Source of the DNA: Bacteroidales bacterium
GTDB taxonomy: Bacteria; Bacteroidota; Bacteroidia; Bacteroidales; P3
Length of the DNA: 62,779 bases
Assembly: GCA_024685285.1 (NCBI GenBank)
Contig: JAIKVZ010000030.1
Location: forward strand, 1-62,779
Direction: 5' to 3'
In this document: in pieces, positions 1 through 7,530 of the stretch
How positions within the stretch are numbered: the first letter of the stretch is position 1
How the letters are laid out: every line of letters begins with the position of its first letter
Translations under genes and position numbers: made by a program
Notes under the pieces: model-generated
Told to the model about the DNA's origin: nothing
Databases searched by the model: none
What the model saw: the letters and a program-made list of their open reading frames with translations, nothing else

Positions 1-108
1 CTGGAGGGAGAGTCCGTGAAACGGCTAGAGGAATGGCTTCGCATCCGTACTCATGAGAAAAGACTGGATATCGTGATTAGACACAGGTCGGAAAATATTG
101 AAAATTAA
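1..108 (+). CDS. 3' end of an unidentified gene (partial)
   Basis: An open frame runs from the left edge to a TAA at 106-108, giving the last 35 residues of a protein. The end is rich in charged residues (KRLEEWLRIRTHEKR, then DIVIRHRS). I do not recognise the family from so short a piece. Codon phase and the AT-rich non-coding sequence right after the stop support a real gene end. The next gene on the same strand has its own promoter, so this is probably the end of a separate unit. Confidence 0.5.
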   Translation: MEGESVKRLEEWLRIRTHEKRLDIVIRHRSENIEN

Positions 109-148
109 CAATTTAATTTTATTTAATATTTTTTGCAATAAATTTTTG

Positions 149-178
149 TTTGTGTGTACTAAAAATTTAGTAATTTTG
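149..178 (+). promoter_or_regulatory. Bacteroidota-type promoter for the DUF1573 gene
   Basis: The -7 box TAATTTTG is at 171-178 and a -33 TTTG at 149-152, 18 bp apart. Transcription should start near 185, giving a leader of about 80 nt that contains the heptamer repeat at 191-218. Confidence 0.6.
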
Positions 179-190
179 CAGACCAAATTG

Positions 191-218
191 AAGGTGAAAG
201 GTGAAAGGTAGAAGGTAA
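191..218 (+). repeat. Four tandem heptamers (AAGGTGA type) in the 5' leader
   Basis: Four 7-bp units follow one another: AAGGTGA, AAGGTGA, AAGGTAG, AAGGTAA. They lie between the predicted transcription start and the DUF1573 start codon. They are purine-rich and could serve as ribosome-binding or slippage-prone sequence; the role is unknown. Confidence 0.75.
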
Positions 219-267
219 GAAAGAATATCATAAGTAATTGAAATATAAACTTTAAAAATTTAATAAC

Positions 268-708
268 ATGAAGAAATTTGCAATGATTTGCCTCTTTGCC
301 TCCATGGCATTCGGTATGGCAAGCGCACAAGACACCAAGAAAGACGAAACTCCCGCCAACGGCGCCAAGATTCGTTTCACCGAGACCGAGCACAACTACG
401 GCACCATAGTCAAAGGCGGCAACGGCGACTGTGTGTTCGAGTTTGTAAACGAGGGCAACGAGCCTTTGGTGCTCTCCAAAGTGCGTGCCAGCTGCGGCTG
501 CACCACCCCCTCCTACACCGACAAGCCCGTCATGCCCGGCCAGACCGGCACCATCAAAGTGCACTACAACACCAACAACGTGGGCGGTTTCTCGAAGACG
601 ATAACTGTCAACTCCAACGCCGTCAACACCCCCACCACCACGCTGCGCATCCGCGGCAAAGTCGAGGGCGCACCGGCACAGCCCTCCGCCACTCAGGAAA
701 AACAATAA
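268..708 (+). CDS. Secreted DUF1573 domain protein
   Basis: A 146-residue protein with a signal peptide (MKKFAMICLFASMAFGMASA) and one DUF1573 domain over about residues 33-130. This Ig-like beta-sandwich domain is common in Bacteroidota exported proteins. Typical signatures are seen: HNYGTI near the start, the NEGNEPLVLSKVRASCGCT segment and the VHYNT segment. The CGC pair is a common feature of the family. No biochemical function is established; a periplasmic or surface location is inferred from the signal peptide. The start follows a good phylum-type promoter. The aminotransferase follows 30 bp later and is probably co-transcribed. Confidence 0.9.
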   Translation: MKKFAMICLFASMAFGMASAQDTKKDETPANGAKIRFTETEHNYGTIVKGGNGDCVFEFVNEGNEPLVLSKVRASCGCTTPSYTDKPVMPGQTGTIKVHYNTNNVGGFSKTITVNSNAVNTPTTTLRIRGKVEGAPAQPSATQEKQ

Positions 709-738
709 ACCTAATTTTAAACACACAGACAACCAACT

Positions 739-1953
739 ATGCCTCAGATTTCGCAAAAAGGCCTTGAACTGCCGCAGTCGGCCATCCGCAAACTGGTTCC
801 TTTTGCCGACGCAGCCAAAGAGCGCGGCATCCATGTCTACCACCTCAATATCGGCCAACCCGACATCGAGACCCCCAAGGGCGCTCTCAAAACCCTGGCC
901 GAAAAGGCTTGCACGCTGCCCGAGACCAAAGGTGTTCTTGAGTACAGCCACTCGGCTGGCATTATGAGCTACCGCCGCGCCCTGTGCAACTACTACCACC
1001 GCCACGGCATCGACGTGACCCCCAACCAGGTGCTCGTCACCACCGGCGGCAGCGAGGCCCTGCAGATGGCCTTCACCGTCTGCCTCAACCCGGGCGATGA
1101 AATCATCATACCCGAGCCCTACTACACCAACTACAACACCTTCGCCAAGCTGTGCGACGCCAAGATTGTCACCATACCGAGCGACATCAAGACCGGCTTC
1201 GCCCTGCCTCCTATCGAGGACTTCGAGAAGGTCATCACCCCGCGCACCAAGGCCATCATGATATGCAACCCCAACAACCCCACCGGCTACCTCTACACCC
1301 ACGAGGAGCTTCTCAAGGTTGCCGGCTTGGTCAAGAAATACGACCTCTACCTCTTTGCCGACGAGGTGTACCGCGAGTTCTGCTACGACGGCCACAAGCA
1401 CTTCAGCGTCATGCAGCTCGAGGGTCTGGAGCGCAACGTCATCCTGTTCGACTCTGTCTCCAAGCGCTACAGCGCCTGCGGCGCCCGCGTGGGCTGCATG
1501 GTTACCCGCAACAGCGAGGTCTACGCCATAGCAATGCGCCTGGCTCAGGCCCGCCTGTCGCCCCCCAGTTTCGGCCAGATTTTCGCAGAGGCCGCCGTCG
1601 ACACCCCGCAGGAGTATTTCGACGCCGTGCAGAAAGAGTACATCGCCCGCCGCAACGTCATAGTCGAAGGCATCAACAAGATACCGGGATGCTTCTGCCC
1701 CATGCCCAAAGGCGCCTTCTACACCGTCATCGACCTGCCGGTTGACGACAGCGACAGATTCTGCCAGTGGCTGCTCACCGACTTCAACTACAACGGCGCC
1801 ACCGTCATGCTGGCACCGGCCACCGGCTTCTATGTCGATCCCGAGCGCGGACGCCATCAGGCACGCATAACCTACTGCATCTGCATCGAAGACCTCAAGA
1901 AGGCCATCAAATGCCTTGAAGAGGCCCTCAAGGTCTACCCCGGCCGCAGATAG
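739..1953 (+). CDS. PLP-dependent aminotransferase, class I/II (aspartate aminotransferase-like)
   Basis: A 404-residue fold-type I aminotransferase of the AspC/AlaT group, which moves an amino group between an amino acid and a 2-oxo acid in the cytoplasm. Visible motifs are the GQPD segment near the N-terminus, the NPNNPTG motif, the ADEVYREF segment with the cofactor-contacting Asp and Tyr, and the Schiff-base lysine in SVSKRYS (Lys242). Full length, no signal peptide. Substrate specificity cannot be read from sequence. It follows the DUF1573 gene by 30 bp and is followed by a strong terminator. Confidence 0.9.
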   Translation: MPQISQKGLELPQSAIRKLVPFADAAKERGIHVYHLNIGQPDIETPKGALKTLAEKACTLPETKGVLEYSHSAGIMSYRRALCNYYHRHGIDVTPNQVLVTTGGSEALQMAFTVCLNPGDEIIIPEPYYTNYNTFAKLCDAKIVTIPSDIKTGFALPPIEDFEKVITPRTKAIMICNPNNPTGYLYTHEELLKVAGLVKKYDLYLFADEVYREFCYDGHKHFSVMQLEGLERNVILFDSVSKRYSACGARVGCMVTRNSEVYAIAMRLAQARLSPPSFGQIFAEAAVDTPQEYFDAVQKEYIARRNVIVEGINKIPGCFCPMPKGAFYTVIDLPVDDSDRFCQWLLTDFNYNGATVMLAPATGFYVDPERGRHQARITYCICIEDLKKAIKCLEEALKVYPGRR

Positions 1954-1973
1954 CAGACACCCTATGCCAACCC

Positions 1974-2003
1974 AATCCCCTGCCGCACAGCAGGGGATTT
2001 TTT
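1974..2003 (+). terminator. Intrinsic terminator after the aminotransferase
   Basis: Perfect 9-bp stem AATCCCCTG (1974-1982) / CAGGGGATT (1991-1999), 8-nt loop, then a run of T through 2003. It ends the DUF1573-aminotransferase unit. Confidence 0.85.
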
Positions 2004-2089
2004 GTTGCCAAACCGACGCCAGAGACCCTCTTGGGACCGCAAAACATCGGTCGCCGACCGCCGTTTTGCGCCCTAAACACGACCCCTGT

Positions 2090-2122
2090 CCGAACCCTAC
2101 CCGACCTTAACCCGAACCTAAC
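2090..2122 (+). repeat. Intergenic 11-bp tandem repeat array, copy 1 (3 units)
   Basis: Three exact 11-bp units: CCGAACCCTAC, CCGACCTTAAC, CCGAACCTAAC. The same array recurs at seven other intergenic sites in this window. The 436-bp gap 1954-2389 otherwise holds a terminator (1974-2003), a G/C-rich stretch with GGTCGCCGACC (2049-2059) and the promoter of the next gene. Confidence 0.9.
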
Positions 2123-2281
2123 CCCCGTAAAAAACTCAACCACACCGTTTTGCGATTAACACAACTTTTCACTCCCCAAAACGGCCTTCGACACAGTCGC
2201 AGCAGCCTGTGAATAACATTGAGACATGTTTGATTCTCAAGCGGTTACAACTTATTTAGCAATTTTTAAGTATTAATTTCA

Positions 2282-2311
2282 TTGCCAAATGCAAAAAAAA
2301 CACTACCTTTG
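2282..2311 (+). promoter_or_regulatory. Bacteroidota-type promoter for the 2390 gene
   Basis: TTG at 2282-2284, 19 bp, then TACCTTTG at 2304-2311. The leader to the ATG at 2390 would be about 70 nt. Confidence 0.7.
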
Positions 2312-2389
2312 CAATCCATAAAAGCAAACAAAAAACACAACAAAAATCAAATTAAAAGTTGCGCCCGACACACATTAGGGCATACGAAA

Positions 2390-3487
2390 ATGAAAAAAAT
2401 AATACTTACCATTGCCGCCATCGCAGCATTAGGCTTCTGCGCCACCGCCCAGACCCCCCTGACCACTTTCGGGCAAGACCGCATCCCCGTGAGCTACATC
2501 CCAGCCTCGATGATGTCCAACAACCAGCCCGGTTTCGCCATCCTCACCCCCAACATGGAGACCGGGGAGCTTAGCGTAACCGTATACGGCTCCAACTTCG
2601 CGGCCTTGGGCAGCCCCTTCGCAGTACCCATGGAGAATGTGGAGTCTACCCGCGTCAGGGAGAGCTACGACAGAGAACAGAGCAGTTGGGTGCCGTATGA
2701 TACCTATGACGACGAAGAGATGATCATCCCGTTTATCTGCGCCTACCTGGAACTCGGCAACTCCGGTATCGACAACATCTCGGGCTTCGCCCTCACCCAG
2801 ACCCTCTTCAACAACAACGAGGAGTACGAGTACATCATGCCCAAATACCGCACTGTGCGCCGCACCGACACCACCAGTTGGAATTATGACTGGGACTACG
2901 AAACTGGTGAAGAGATCAGATATCCTTCATATCGTGAGACCTATACCCGTCTTGAGACCTACGGCTTTGAGGTCAAGAACCTGGCTGGCACCGTGCTCCA
3001 GACCATCACCCTGCCCGAAGGCTACACCGTGGCCAGCATAGGCGACGGCTTTGGCCTGCTTGGCATTGCCACCCTCAACAATGTCAACTACCTTGTTGTT
3101 CCTGCCGAGCACACCGAGACCTACACCTACCAAGGTGGAAGCGGCGAGGAGTATACCGAGACCGAGACTGAGGTTAAGATTCTGGTCTACGCCATCAACA
3201 ACAACGGCGGTATCCAGAGCATCTCTCGCGTCGATGTCGAACTGCCCATGAGCGTGTTCCCCACCCTCGTCAACCGTGGCAACGACATAACTGTTGACCT
3301 TGGCGAGAACAGCCAGGCCCGCGAGATTCGCGTTGTCAACTCCCTTGGCCAGACCGTGAAGACCGTCAACGTGCGTCCCGGCCAGAGCGAAGTGAAAATC
3401 AACACCAACGACCTGAGCAACGGCGTCAACTTCATCAACGCCCTCAGCGGCAAAGCCAACAACACCTATAAAATAGTTGTGCGCTAA
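2390..3487 (+). CDS. Secreted protein with T9SS type A sorting domain
   Basis: A 365-residue exported protein. The ATG at 2390 is chosen over an in-frame TTG at 2282 because it starts a clean signal peptide (MKKIILTIAAIAALGFCATAQ) and the promoter's -33 box sits on the TTG. The last ~70 residues look like a T9SS type A C-terminal domain: a segment with VVNSLGQTVKTVNV, a segment with LSNGVNFINAL, and the closing KIVVR. The middle (residues 25-290) is acidic and Tyr-rich with no domain I recognise. It should cross the outer membrane by T9SS and be released or surface-attached. It stands alone between its own promoter and a strong terminator. Confidence 0.8.
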   Translation: MKKIILTIAAIAALGFCATAQTPLTTFGQDRIPVSYIPASMMSNNQPGFAILTPNMETGELSVTVYGSNFAALGSPFAVPMENVESTRVRESYDREQSSWVPYDTYDDEEMIIPFICAYLELGNSGIDNISGFALTQTLFNNNEEYEYIMPKYRTVRRTDTTSWNYDWDYETGEEIRYPSYRETYTRLETYGFEVKNLAGTVLQTITLPEGYTVASIGDGFGLLGIATLNNVNYLVVPAEHTETYTYQGGSGEEYTETETEVKILVYAINNNGGIQSISRVDVELPMSVFPTLVNRGNDITVDLGENSQAREIRVVNSLGQTVKTVNVRPGQSEVKINTNDLSNGVNFINALSGKANNTYKIVVR

Positions 3488-3509
3488 GCACTGACATTGC
3501 CAACCCTTA

Positions 3510-3552
3510 GATAGGGCGGCGACCTTTGGTCGCCGCCCTATCATTTTATTTT
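3510..3552 (+). terminator. Strong intrinsic terminator
   Basis: Perfect 15-bp stem (3510-3524 with 3528-3542) around a TTT loop, GC-rich (GGGCGGCGACC core), followed by ATTTTATTTTC. Confidence 0.92.
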
Positions 3553-3594
3553 CGTTCTCACACAATAAAAACGCCAACAAAGCGTTATCACTGC

Positions 3595-4047
3595 ATGACT
3601 CAACAAGAACAACGCCTGCAAGTAATACAAGCTTGCCGTGCCCACCAGCAGCACATTGCCGACGTGGCCAAAGCCGAGATGGAATCGGCTCAGCAGCAAA
3701 GCAACGACTACGGCGCCAACGTGGACCGCTACGACTCTTACCGCACCAAGATGTTGCGTGCCCGCGATATGTATGCCCAGCAACTAAGCAACGCCAACGC
3801 CGGTCTCCGTGCCCTCGACGAGCTGCTGACACAGTCACCGACTGCCGAGGCGAGCCACGGCTCGATAGTGGTCACCAACCGGGGCCGTTTCTTCCTGTCC
3901 ATCGGGTTGGGCAAATTCATGGCCGGAACCGACACATACTATGCAATATCGGCACAGACACCGGTCTACATGGCTTTGCGCGGACACCGAGTGGGCGACA
4001 AAGTGGTGGTGGGTGGCGCTGAGCAAACAATCACCGACATATTCTAA
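3595..4047 (+). CDS. GreA/GreB C-terminal-like small protein
   Basis: A 150-residue cytoplasmic protein. The ATG at 3595 (MTQQEQR) is preferred; upstream in-frame codons fall inside the terminator. Residues 1-80 are a predicted alpha-helical, Gln/Ala-rich hairpin. Residues 90-150 (GSIVVTNRGRFFLSIGLGKF, then YYAISAQTPVYMAL, then HRVGDKVVV) resemble the FKBP-like domain of Gre transcript-cleavage factors. Family members in Bacteroidota are often mislabelled 3-oxoacyl-ACP synthase. I see no acidic DxE pair at the helical tip like that of GreA, so a transcription role is inference. A canonical greA is present at 31431-31904. Confidence 0.65.
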   Translation: MTQQEQRLQVIQACRAHQQHIADVAKAEMESAQQQSNDYGANVDRYDSYRTKMLRARDMYAQQLSNANAGLRALDELLTQSPTAEASHGSIVVTNRGRFFLSIGLGKFMAGTDTYYAISAQTPVYMALRGHRVGDKVVVGGAEQTITDIF

Positions 4048-4107
4048 CCACAGTCCCAACGACACCGCCACGCTGCATTTTTCCGCACGCGGTTAAAACT
4101 TTTTTCG

Positions 4108-4115
4108 TATATTTG
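4108..4115 (+). promoter_or_regulatory. Promoter -7 box upstream of aspS
   Basis: TATATTTG at 4108-4115, 34 bp before the aspS ATG. No good -33 TTTG is seen at the expected distance. Confidence 0.5.
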
Positions 4116-4149
4116 CAGACAGTTTATTCGAAAACAAAATAATACAAAT

Positions 4150-5904
4150 ATGTATCGCACAAATACTTGCGGCGAGCTCAGACTCGCCAATGTGGGTCAA
4201 ACGGTGACCCTGGCTGGATGGGTGCAGCGCTCGCGCGACCTTGGCGGCATGACATTCATAGACCTGCGCGACCGCTACGGCATAACGCAGTTGGCATTCA
4301 ATATGGAAACCAACGCCCCTCTCTGCGAGCAGGCACGAAAACTCGGCAGAGAATATGTCGTCCAGGTCACCGGCAAGGTCATTGAGCGCAGCTCGAAGAA
4401 CAGCAAAATACCCACTGGCGAGATTGAGATTGAGGCAACAGACCTACAGGTACTCAACGCTGCCAAGACACCTCCTTTCACAATTGAAGACCAAAGCGAC
4501 GGCGGCGACGACCTACGTATGAAGTACCGCTACCTTGACATCCGCCGCAACCCGGTGCGCCGCAACCTCGAGATGCGCCACAAAATGGCTATGTTAGTGC
4601 GCAACTACCTCAGCGACCGCAATTTCCTTGAGATAGAGACACCTATGCTCATCAAGAGCACTCCCGAAGGTGCCCGTGACTTTGTTGTGCCCAGCCGCAT
4701 GAACCCAGGCGAGTTCTACGCCCTGCCGCAATCGCCCCAGCAATACAAGCAGTTGCTCATGGTGGCCGGAATGGATCGCTACTTCCAGATTGTGCGCTGC
4801 TTCCGCGACGAGGACCTTCGTGCCGACCGTCAGCCTGAATTCACACAAATAGACTGCGAGATGAGTTTCGTACATCAGGAAGATGTTCTCAATATGTTTG
4901 AAGGGCTCTCAAAGCATCTCTTCAAAGAGATGAAGGGCATTGAATTCGACAAGTTCCCTCGCATGACATGGCATGATGCCATGTGCCTCTACGGCTGCGA
5001 CAAGCCAGACTTACGGTTTGGCATGACCTTCAAGGAGGTGACCGACGTGGTCAAAGGCCACGGATTTAGCCTCTTCGACGGCTCAGAACTTGTTGTAGGC
5101 ATCGTGGCTGAAGGTTGCGCCGAATACACCCGCAAGCAACTTGATGCCCTGACCGACTTTGTGAAGCGTCCGCAGGTGGGTGCCGGCGGCATGGTTTACA
5201 TCAAATACAACGCCGACGGCAGTTTCAAGAGTAGCGTGGACAAATTCTACGACGCTGAAGCTCTGAAGGCTATCGCCGACAAGATGGGTGCCAAGCCTGG
5301 CGACCTGATGCTGCTTCTCTGCGGCCCCGCCATGAAGACTCGCGCCCAACTCTGCGCCCTGCGCCTCGAGATGGGCAATCAACTTGGTTTGCGCGATCCA
5401 CAAAAATTCGCACCCCTGTGGGTCATCGACTTCCCACTTTTGGAATGGGACGACGAGACACAGCGCTACTACGCTATGCACCACCCATTCACCGCCCCCA
5501 AGCCAGAGGACGAGCCGCTGCTCGACGACCCCAGCCGCTGGGGCGACATCCGCGCCAATGCCTACGATATCGTGATGAACGGCACCGAGGTGGGTGGCGG
5601 CAGCATCCGTATCCACGACCGCACACTGCAAAACAAGATGTTCCACACTCTCGGCTTCACCGACGAGAAAGCCGCCGCGCAGTTCGGATTCCTGATGGAC
5701 GCCTTCACCTATGGTGCGCCGCCCCATGCCGGTCTCGCCTTCGGCTTCGACCGTCTGTGCTCTATCTTCGCTGGCGCCGACAGTATACGCGACTTCATAG
5801 CTTTCCCGAAAAACAACGCCGGCCGCGATGTTATGAGCCAATCACCCGCCCCAATAAGCCAAGAACAGCTTGACGAGCTTTGCATCAAGGTCGATGTTAA
5901 ATAG
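4150..5904 (+). CDS. aspS: Aspartate--tRNA ligase
   Basis: A 584-residue class II aminoacyl-tRNA synthetase that charges tRNA-Asp. The N-terminal OB-fold anticodon-binding domain (residues 1-110, [20 protein letters not shown]) is followed by the catalytic core: motif 2 in [19 protein letters not shown], the bacterial GAD insertion (about 290-410), and motif 3 in [11 protein letters not shown] near the C-terminus. Length is normal for the bacterial type. The stop overlaps the start of menA by 11 bp, so aspS, menA and menG form one transcript. Confidence 0.97.
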   Translation: MYRTNTCGELRLANVGQTVTLAGWVQRSRDLGGMTFIDLRDRYGITQLAFNMETNAPLCEQARKLGREYVVQVTGKVIERSSKNSKIPTGEIEIEATDLQVLNAAKTPPFTIEDQSDGGDDLRMKYRYLDIRRNPVRRNLEMRHKMAMLVRNYLSDRNFLEIETPMLIKSTPEGARDFVVPSRMNPGEFYALPQSPQQYKQLLMVAGMDRYFQIVRCFRDEDLRADRQPEFTQIDCEMSFVHQEDVLNMFEGLSKHLFKEMKGIEFDKFPRMTWHDAMCLYGCDKPDLRFGMTFKEVTDVVKGHGFSLFDGSELVVGIVAEGCAEYTRKQLDALTDFVKRPQVGAGGMVYIKYNADGSFKSSVDKFYDAEALKAIADKMGAKPGDLMLLLCGPAMKTRAQLCALRLEMGNQLGLRDPQKFAPLWVIDFPLLEWDDETQRYYAMHHPFTAPKPEDEPLLDDPSRWGDIRANAYDIVMNGTEVGGGSIRIHDRTLQNKMFHTLGFTDEKAAAQFGFLMDAFTYGAPPHAGLAFGFDRLCSIFAGADSIRDFIAFPKNNAGRDVMSQSPAPISQEQLDELCIKVDVK

Positions 5905-6730
5905 TTTAATAAAATCAATGCGCCTCCGCACATTGCCCCTGTCGCTGGCAGGAGTAGTGTGTGGAGGTCTGCTTGCTATGGGTGGGCATAGTGGTAACTG
6001 GTGGGCGTTCGGTTTTGTGCTGCTTACCGCCTGCCTGCTTCAGGTGCTCTCCAACCTCAGCAACGAGATGGGAGACCACCTGAGCGGTGTGGATGGTAAA
6101 GATAGGGAAGGCCCAGCCTACGGTATGGCTGACGGCCTCACTGAGAAGCAACTCTGGCGCGCCATCAACGGTATGGTGGTGGTATGCTGCTTGAGCGGCT
6201 TGGCGATGGTTATTGTTTCCGGCAGTCCTTGGTGGGTGTTGGTGGTGGGTGCTGCAGCTATCTGGGCCGCCACCCACTATACTCTCGGCAAGAAACCTTA
6301 TGGTTATTTCGGCCTCGGCGACCTCTTTGTCTTCATCTTCTTCGGGCTCGTGAGCGTACTTGGCAGCTACTTTGTGCTAGTTCATCGCCTCGAATGGCAC
6401 ATACTGCTGCCTGCTTGTGGCATCGGTCTGTTGAGTGTGGCGGTCCTTAACGTCAACAATATCCGCGACATGCAGAGCGACGAGGGCATCCGCAAAACCA
6501 TACCATTGCGTATCGGTAGGCTGTCGGCTAGATGGTATCAGACGGCACTGATTGTTATAGGTGTAGCGTTGATGTGTGTCCCTGATTTCAATTGGTGGCT
6601 TTGTCTCCCCGTGGGCGGCATCGCGGTGCACCTCTGGTTGGTATGGAACCGCCAGGGGAAGCGGCTCGACCCCGCACTGCCAATACTTGTCATCAGCACC
6701 TTCTTGCTCTCGCTGCTCTATGTCTTATGA
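5894..6730 (+). CDS. menA: 1,4-dihydroxy-2-naphthoate polyprenyltransferase
   Basis: A 278-residue integral membrane UbiA-family prenyltransferase that attaches the polyprenyl tail in menaquinone synthesis. The ATG at 5894 ([18 protein letters not shown]) matches the usual N-terminus; ATG at 5918 is an alternative. About eight hydrophobic segments are visible. The two Asp-rich prenyl-diphosphate sites are [17 protein letters not shown] and [11 protein letters not shown]. It overlaps aspS upstream by 11 bp and menG downstream by 11 bp, so translation is probably coupled, and the next enzyme acts on its product. Confidence 0.92.
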   Translation: MLNSLIKSMRLRTLPLSLAGVVCGGLLAMGGHSGNWWAFGFVLLTACLLQVLSNLSNEMGDHLSGVDGKDREGPAYGMADGLTEKQLWRAINGMVVVCCLSGLAMVIVSGSPWWVLVVGAAAIWAATHYTLGKKPYGYFGLGDLFVFIFFGLVSVLGSYFVLVHRLEWHILLPACGIGLLSVAVLNVNNIRDMQSDEGIRKTIPLRIGRLSARWYQTALIVIGVALMCVPDFNWWLCLPVGGIAVHLWLVWNRQGKRLDPALPILVISTFLLSLLYVL

Positions 6731-7391
6731 CTTCGACAAGATAGCCCACACCTATGACAGGCTGAACCGCATGATGACATTCGGCATCGACCGCTGCTGG
6801 CGGAAGCGCGCTGTGAAGGAATTCTCAATTCTCAACTCTCAACTCTCAATTCTCGATGTTGCCTGCGGCACTGGCGATATGGCCATCGCCTTGGCCCAAA
6901 AGGGTCACAGGGTTACCGGTATAGACCTATCTGAAGAGATGCTCGCCATTGCCCGCCAAAAAGCTGCAAAGGCTAACATTGGATTTATTAAGGGCGACGC
7001 CGAACGCCTGCCATTCGACGAAGGTAGTTTCAACGCCGTATGCTGCGCTTTTGGCATACGCAACTTTGTGGACCTTGAGCGCGGTCTGGCCGAGATGAGT
7101 CGCGTGCTGGAGCCCGGAGGGCAGCTGGCAGTGCTTGAGCTCTCCATCCCTACCTGTGGCTTGCCTTTGGCAATCTACAGATTATATACCCTCCACCTAA
7201 TTCCCTTGCTTGGGCAAATAGTGGCCAGCAACCGCGAGGCCTACACCTATCTGCCGCGCTCAATAATGGCTTTCTACAAGCCTACGGAAGTGGCAAAACG
7301 AATTGTGCAAGCAGGTTTTGGCCATTGCACAGTGCGACGGTTCACCTTTGGAACCTGCACCCTATACACCGCAACAAAACCCAAACAATAG
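6720..7391 (+). CDS. menG: Demethylmenaquinone methyltransferase
   Basis: A 223-residue SAM-dependent class I methyltransferase (UbiE/MenG) that carries out the last step of menaquinone synthesis. The ATG at 6720 ([16 protein letters not shown]) is the family-typical start. SAM motif I is LDVACGTGDMAIAL (about residues 46-59), followed by GIDLSEEML and the FGIRNF motif. The segment before motif I (about residues 34-46) is encoded by five 7-bp tandem repeats (6820-6854), which replace the variable loop without breaking the frame. Overlaps menA by 11 bp. No convincing terminator follows; an 11-bp repeat array does. Confidence 0.95.
   Translation: MSYDFDKIAHTYDRLNRMMTFGIDRCWRKRAVKEFSILNSQLSILDVACGTGDMAIALAQKGHRVTGIDLSEEMLAIARQKAAKANIGFIKGDAERLPFDEGSFNAVCCAFGIRNFVDLERGLAEMSRVLEPGGQLAVLELSIPTCGLPLAIYRLYTLHLIPLLGQIVASNREAYTYLPRSIMAFYKPTEVAKRIVQAGFGHCTVRRFTFGTCTLYTATKPKQ
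6820..6854 (+). repeat. Five tandem heptamers inside menG
   Basis: Units are AATTCTC, AATTCTC, AACTCTC, AACTCTC, AATTCTC. They lie inside the menG reading frame just before SAM motif I. Gain or loss of one 7-bp unit would shift the frame. Confidence 0.9.
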
Positions 7392-7443
7392 GGTCTTTGT
7401 TCGGCAACAGCTCGCTGAAAAAGCTGATAAAACCAAGGCCTTT

Positions 7444-7476
7444 CCGAACTTAATCCGACCTTAACCCGAACCTAAC
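7444..7476 (+). repeat. Intergenic 11-bp tandem repeat array, copy 2 (3 units)
   Basis: Units CCGAACTTAAT, CCGACCTTAAC, CCGAACCTAAC, followed by CTAT and a CTG-N5-CAG inverted pair. Located between convergent menG and the 7531 gene. Confidence 0.9.
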
Positions 7477-7530
7477 CTATCTTCAAAACTGGCTATCAGG
7501 TTTTTATTGCACCATTATCGGGGCAATGTT

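Noticed and set aside
25..1857. A 610-codon open frame on the minus strand opposite the DUF1573 and aminotransferase genes
   Set aside because: It is antisense to two clearly recognisable plus-strand genes, has a low-complexity Val/Gly/Ala composition typical of shadow frames, and no family match.
5083..5841. A 252-codon minus-strand frame inside aspS
   Set aside because: aspS is complete and conserved on the plus strand; the antisense product looks like no known protein.
7408..7426. A terminator after menG
   Set aside because: CAGCT/AGCTG gives only a 5-bp stem and is not followed by a T run.
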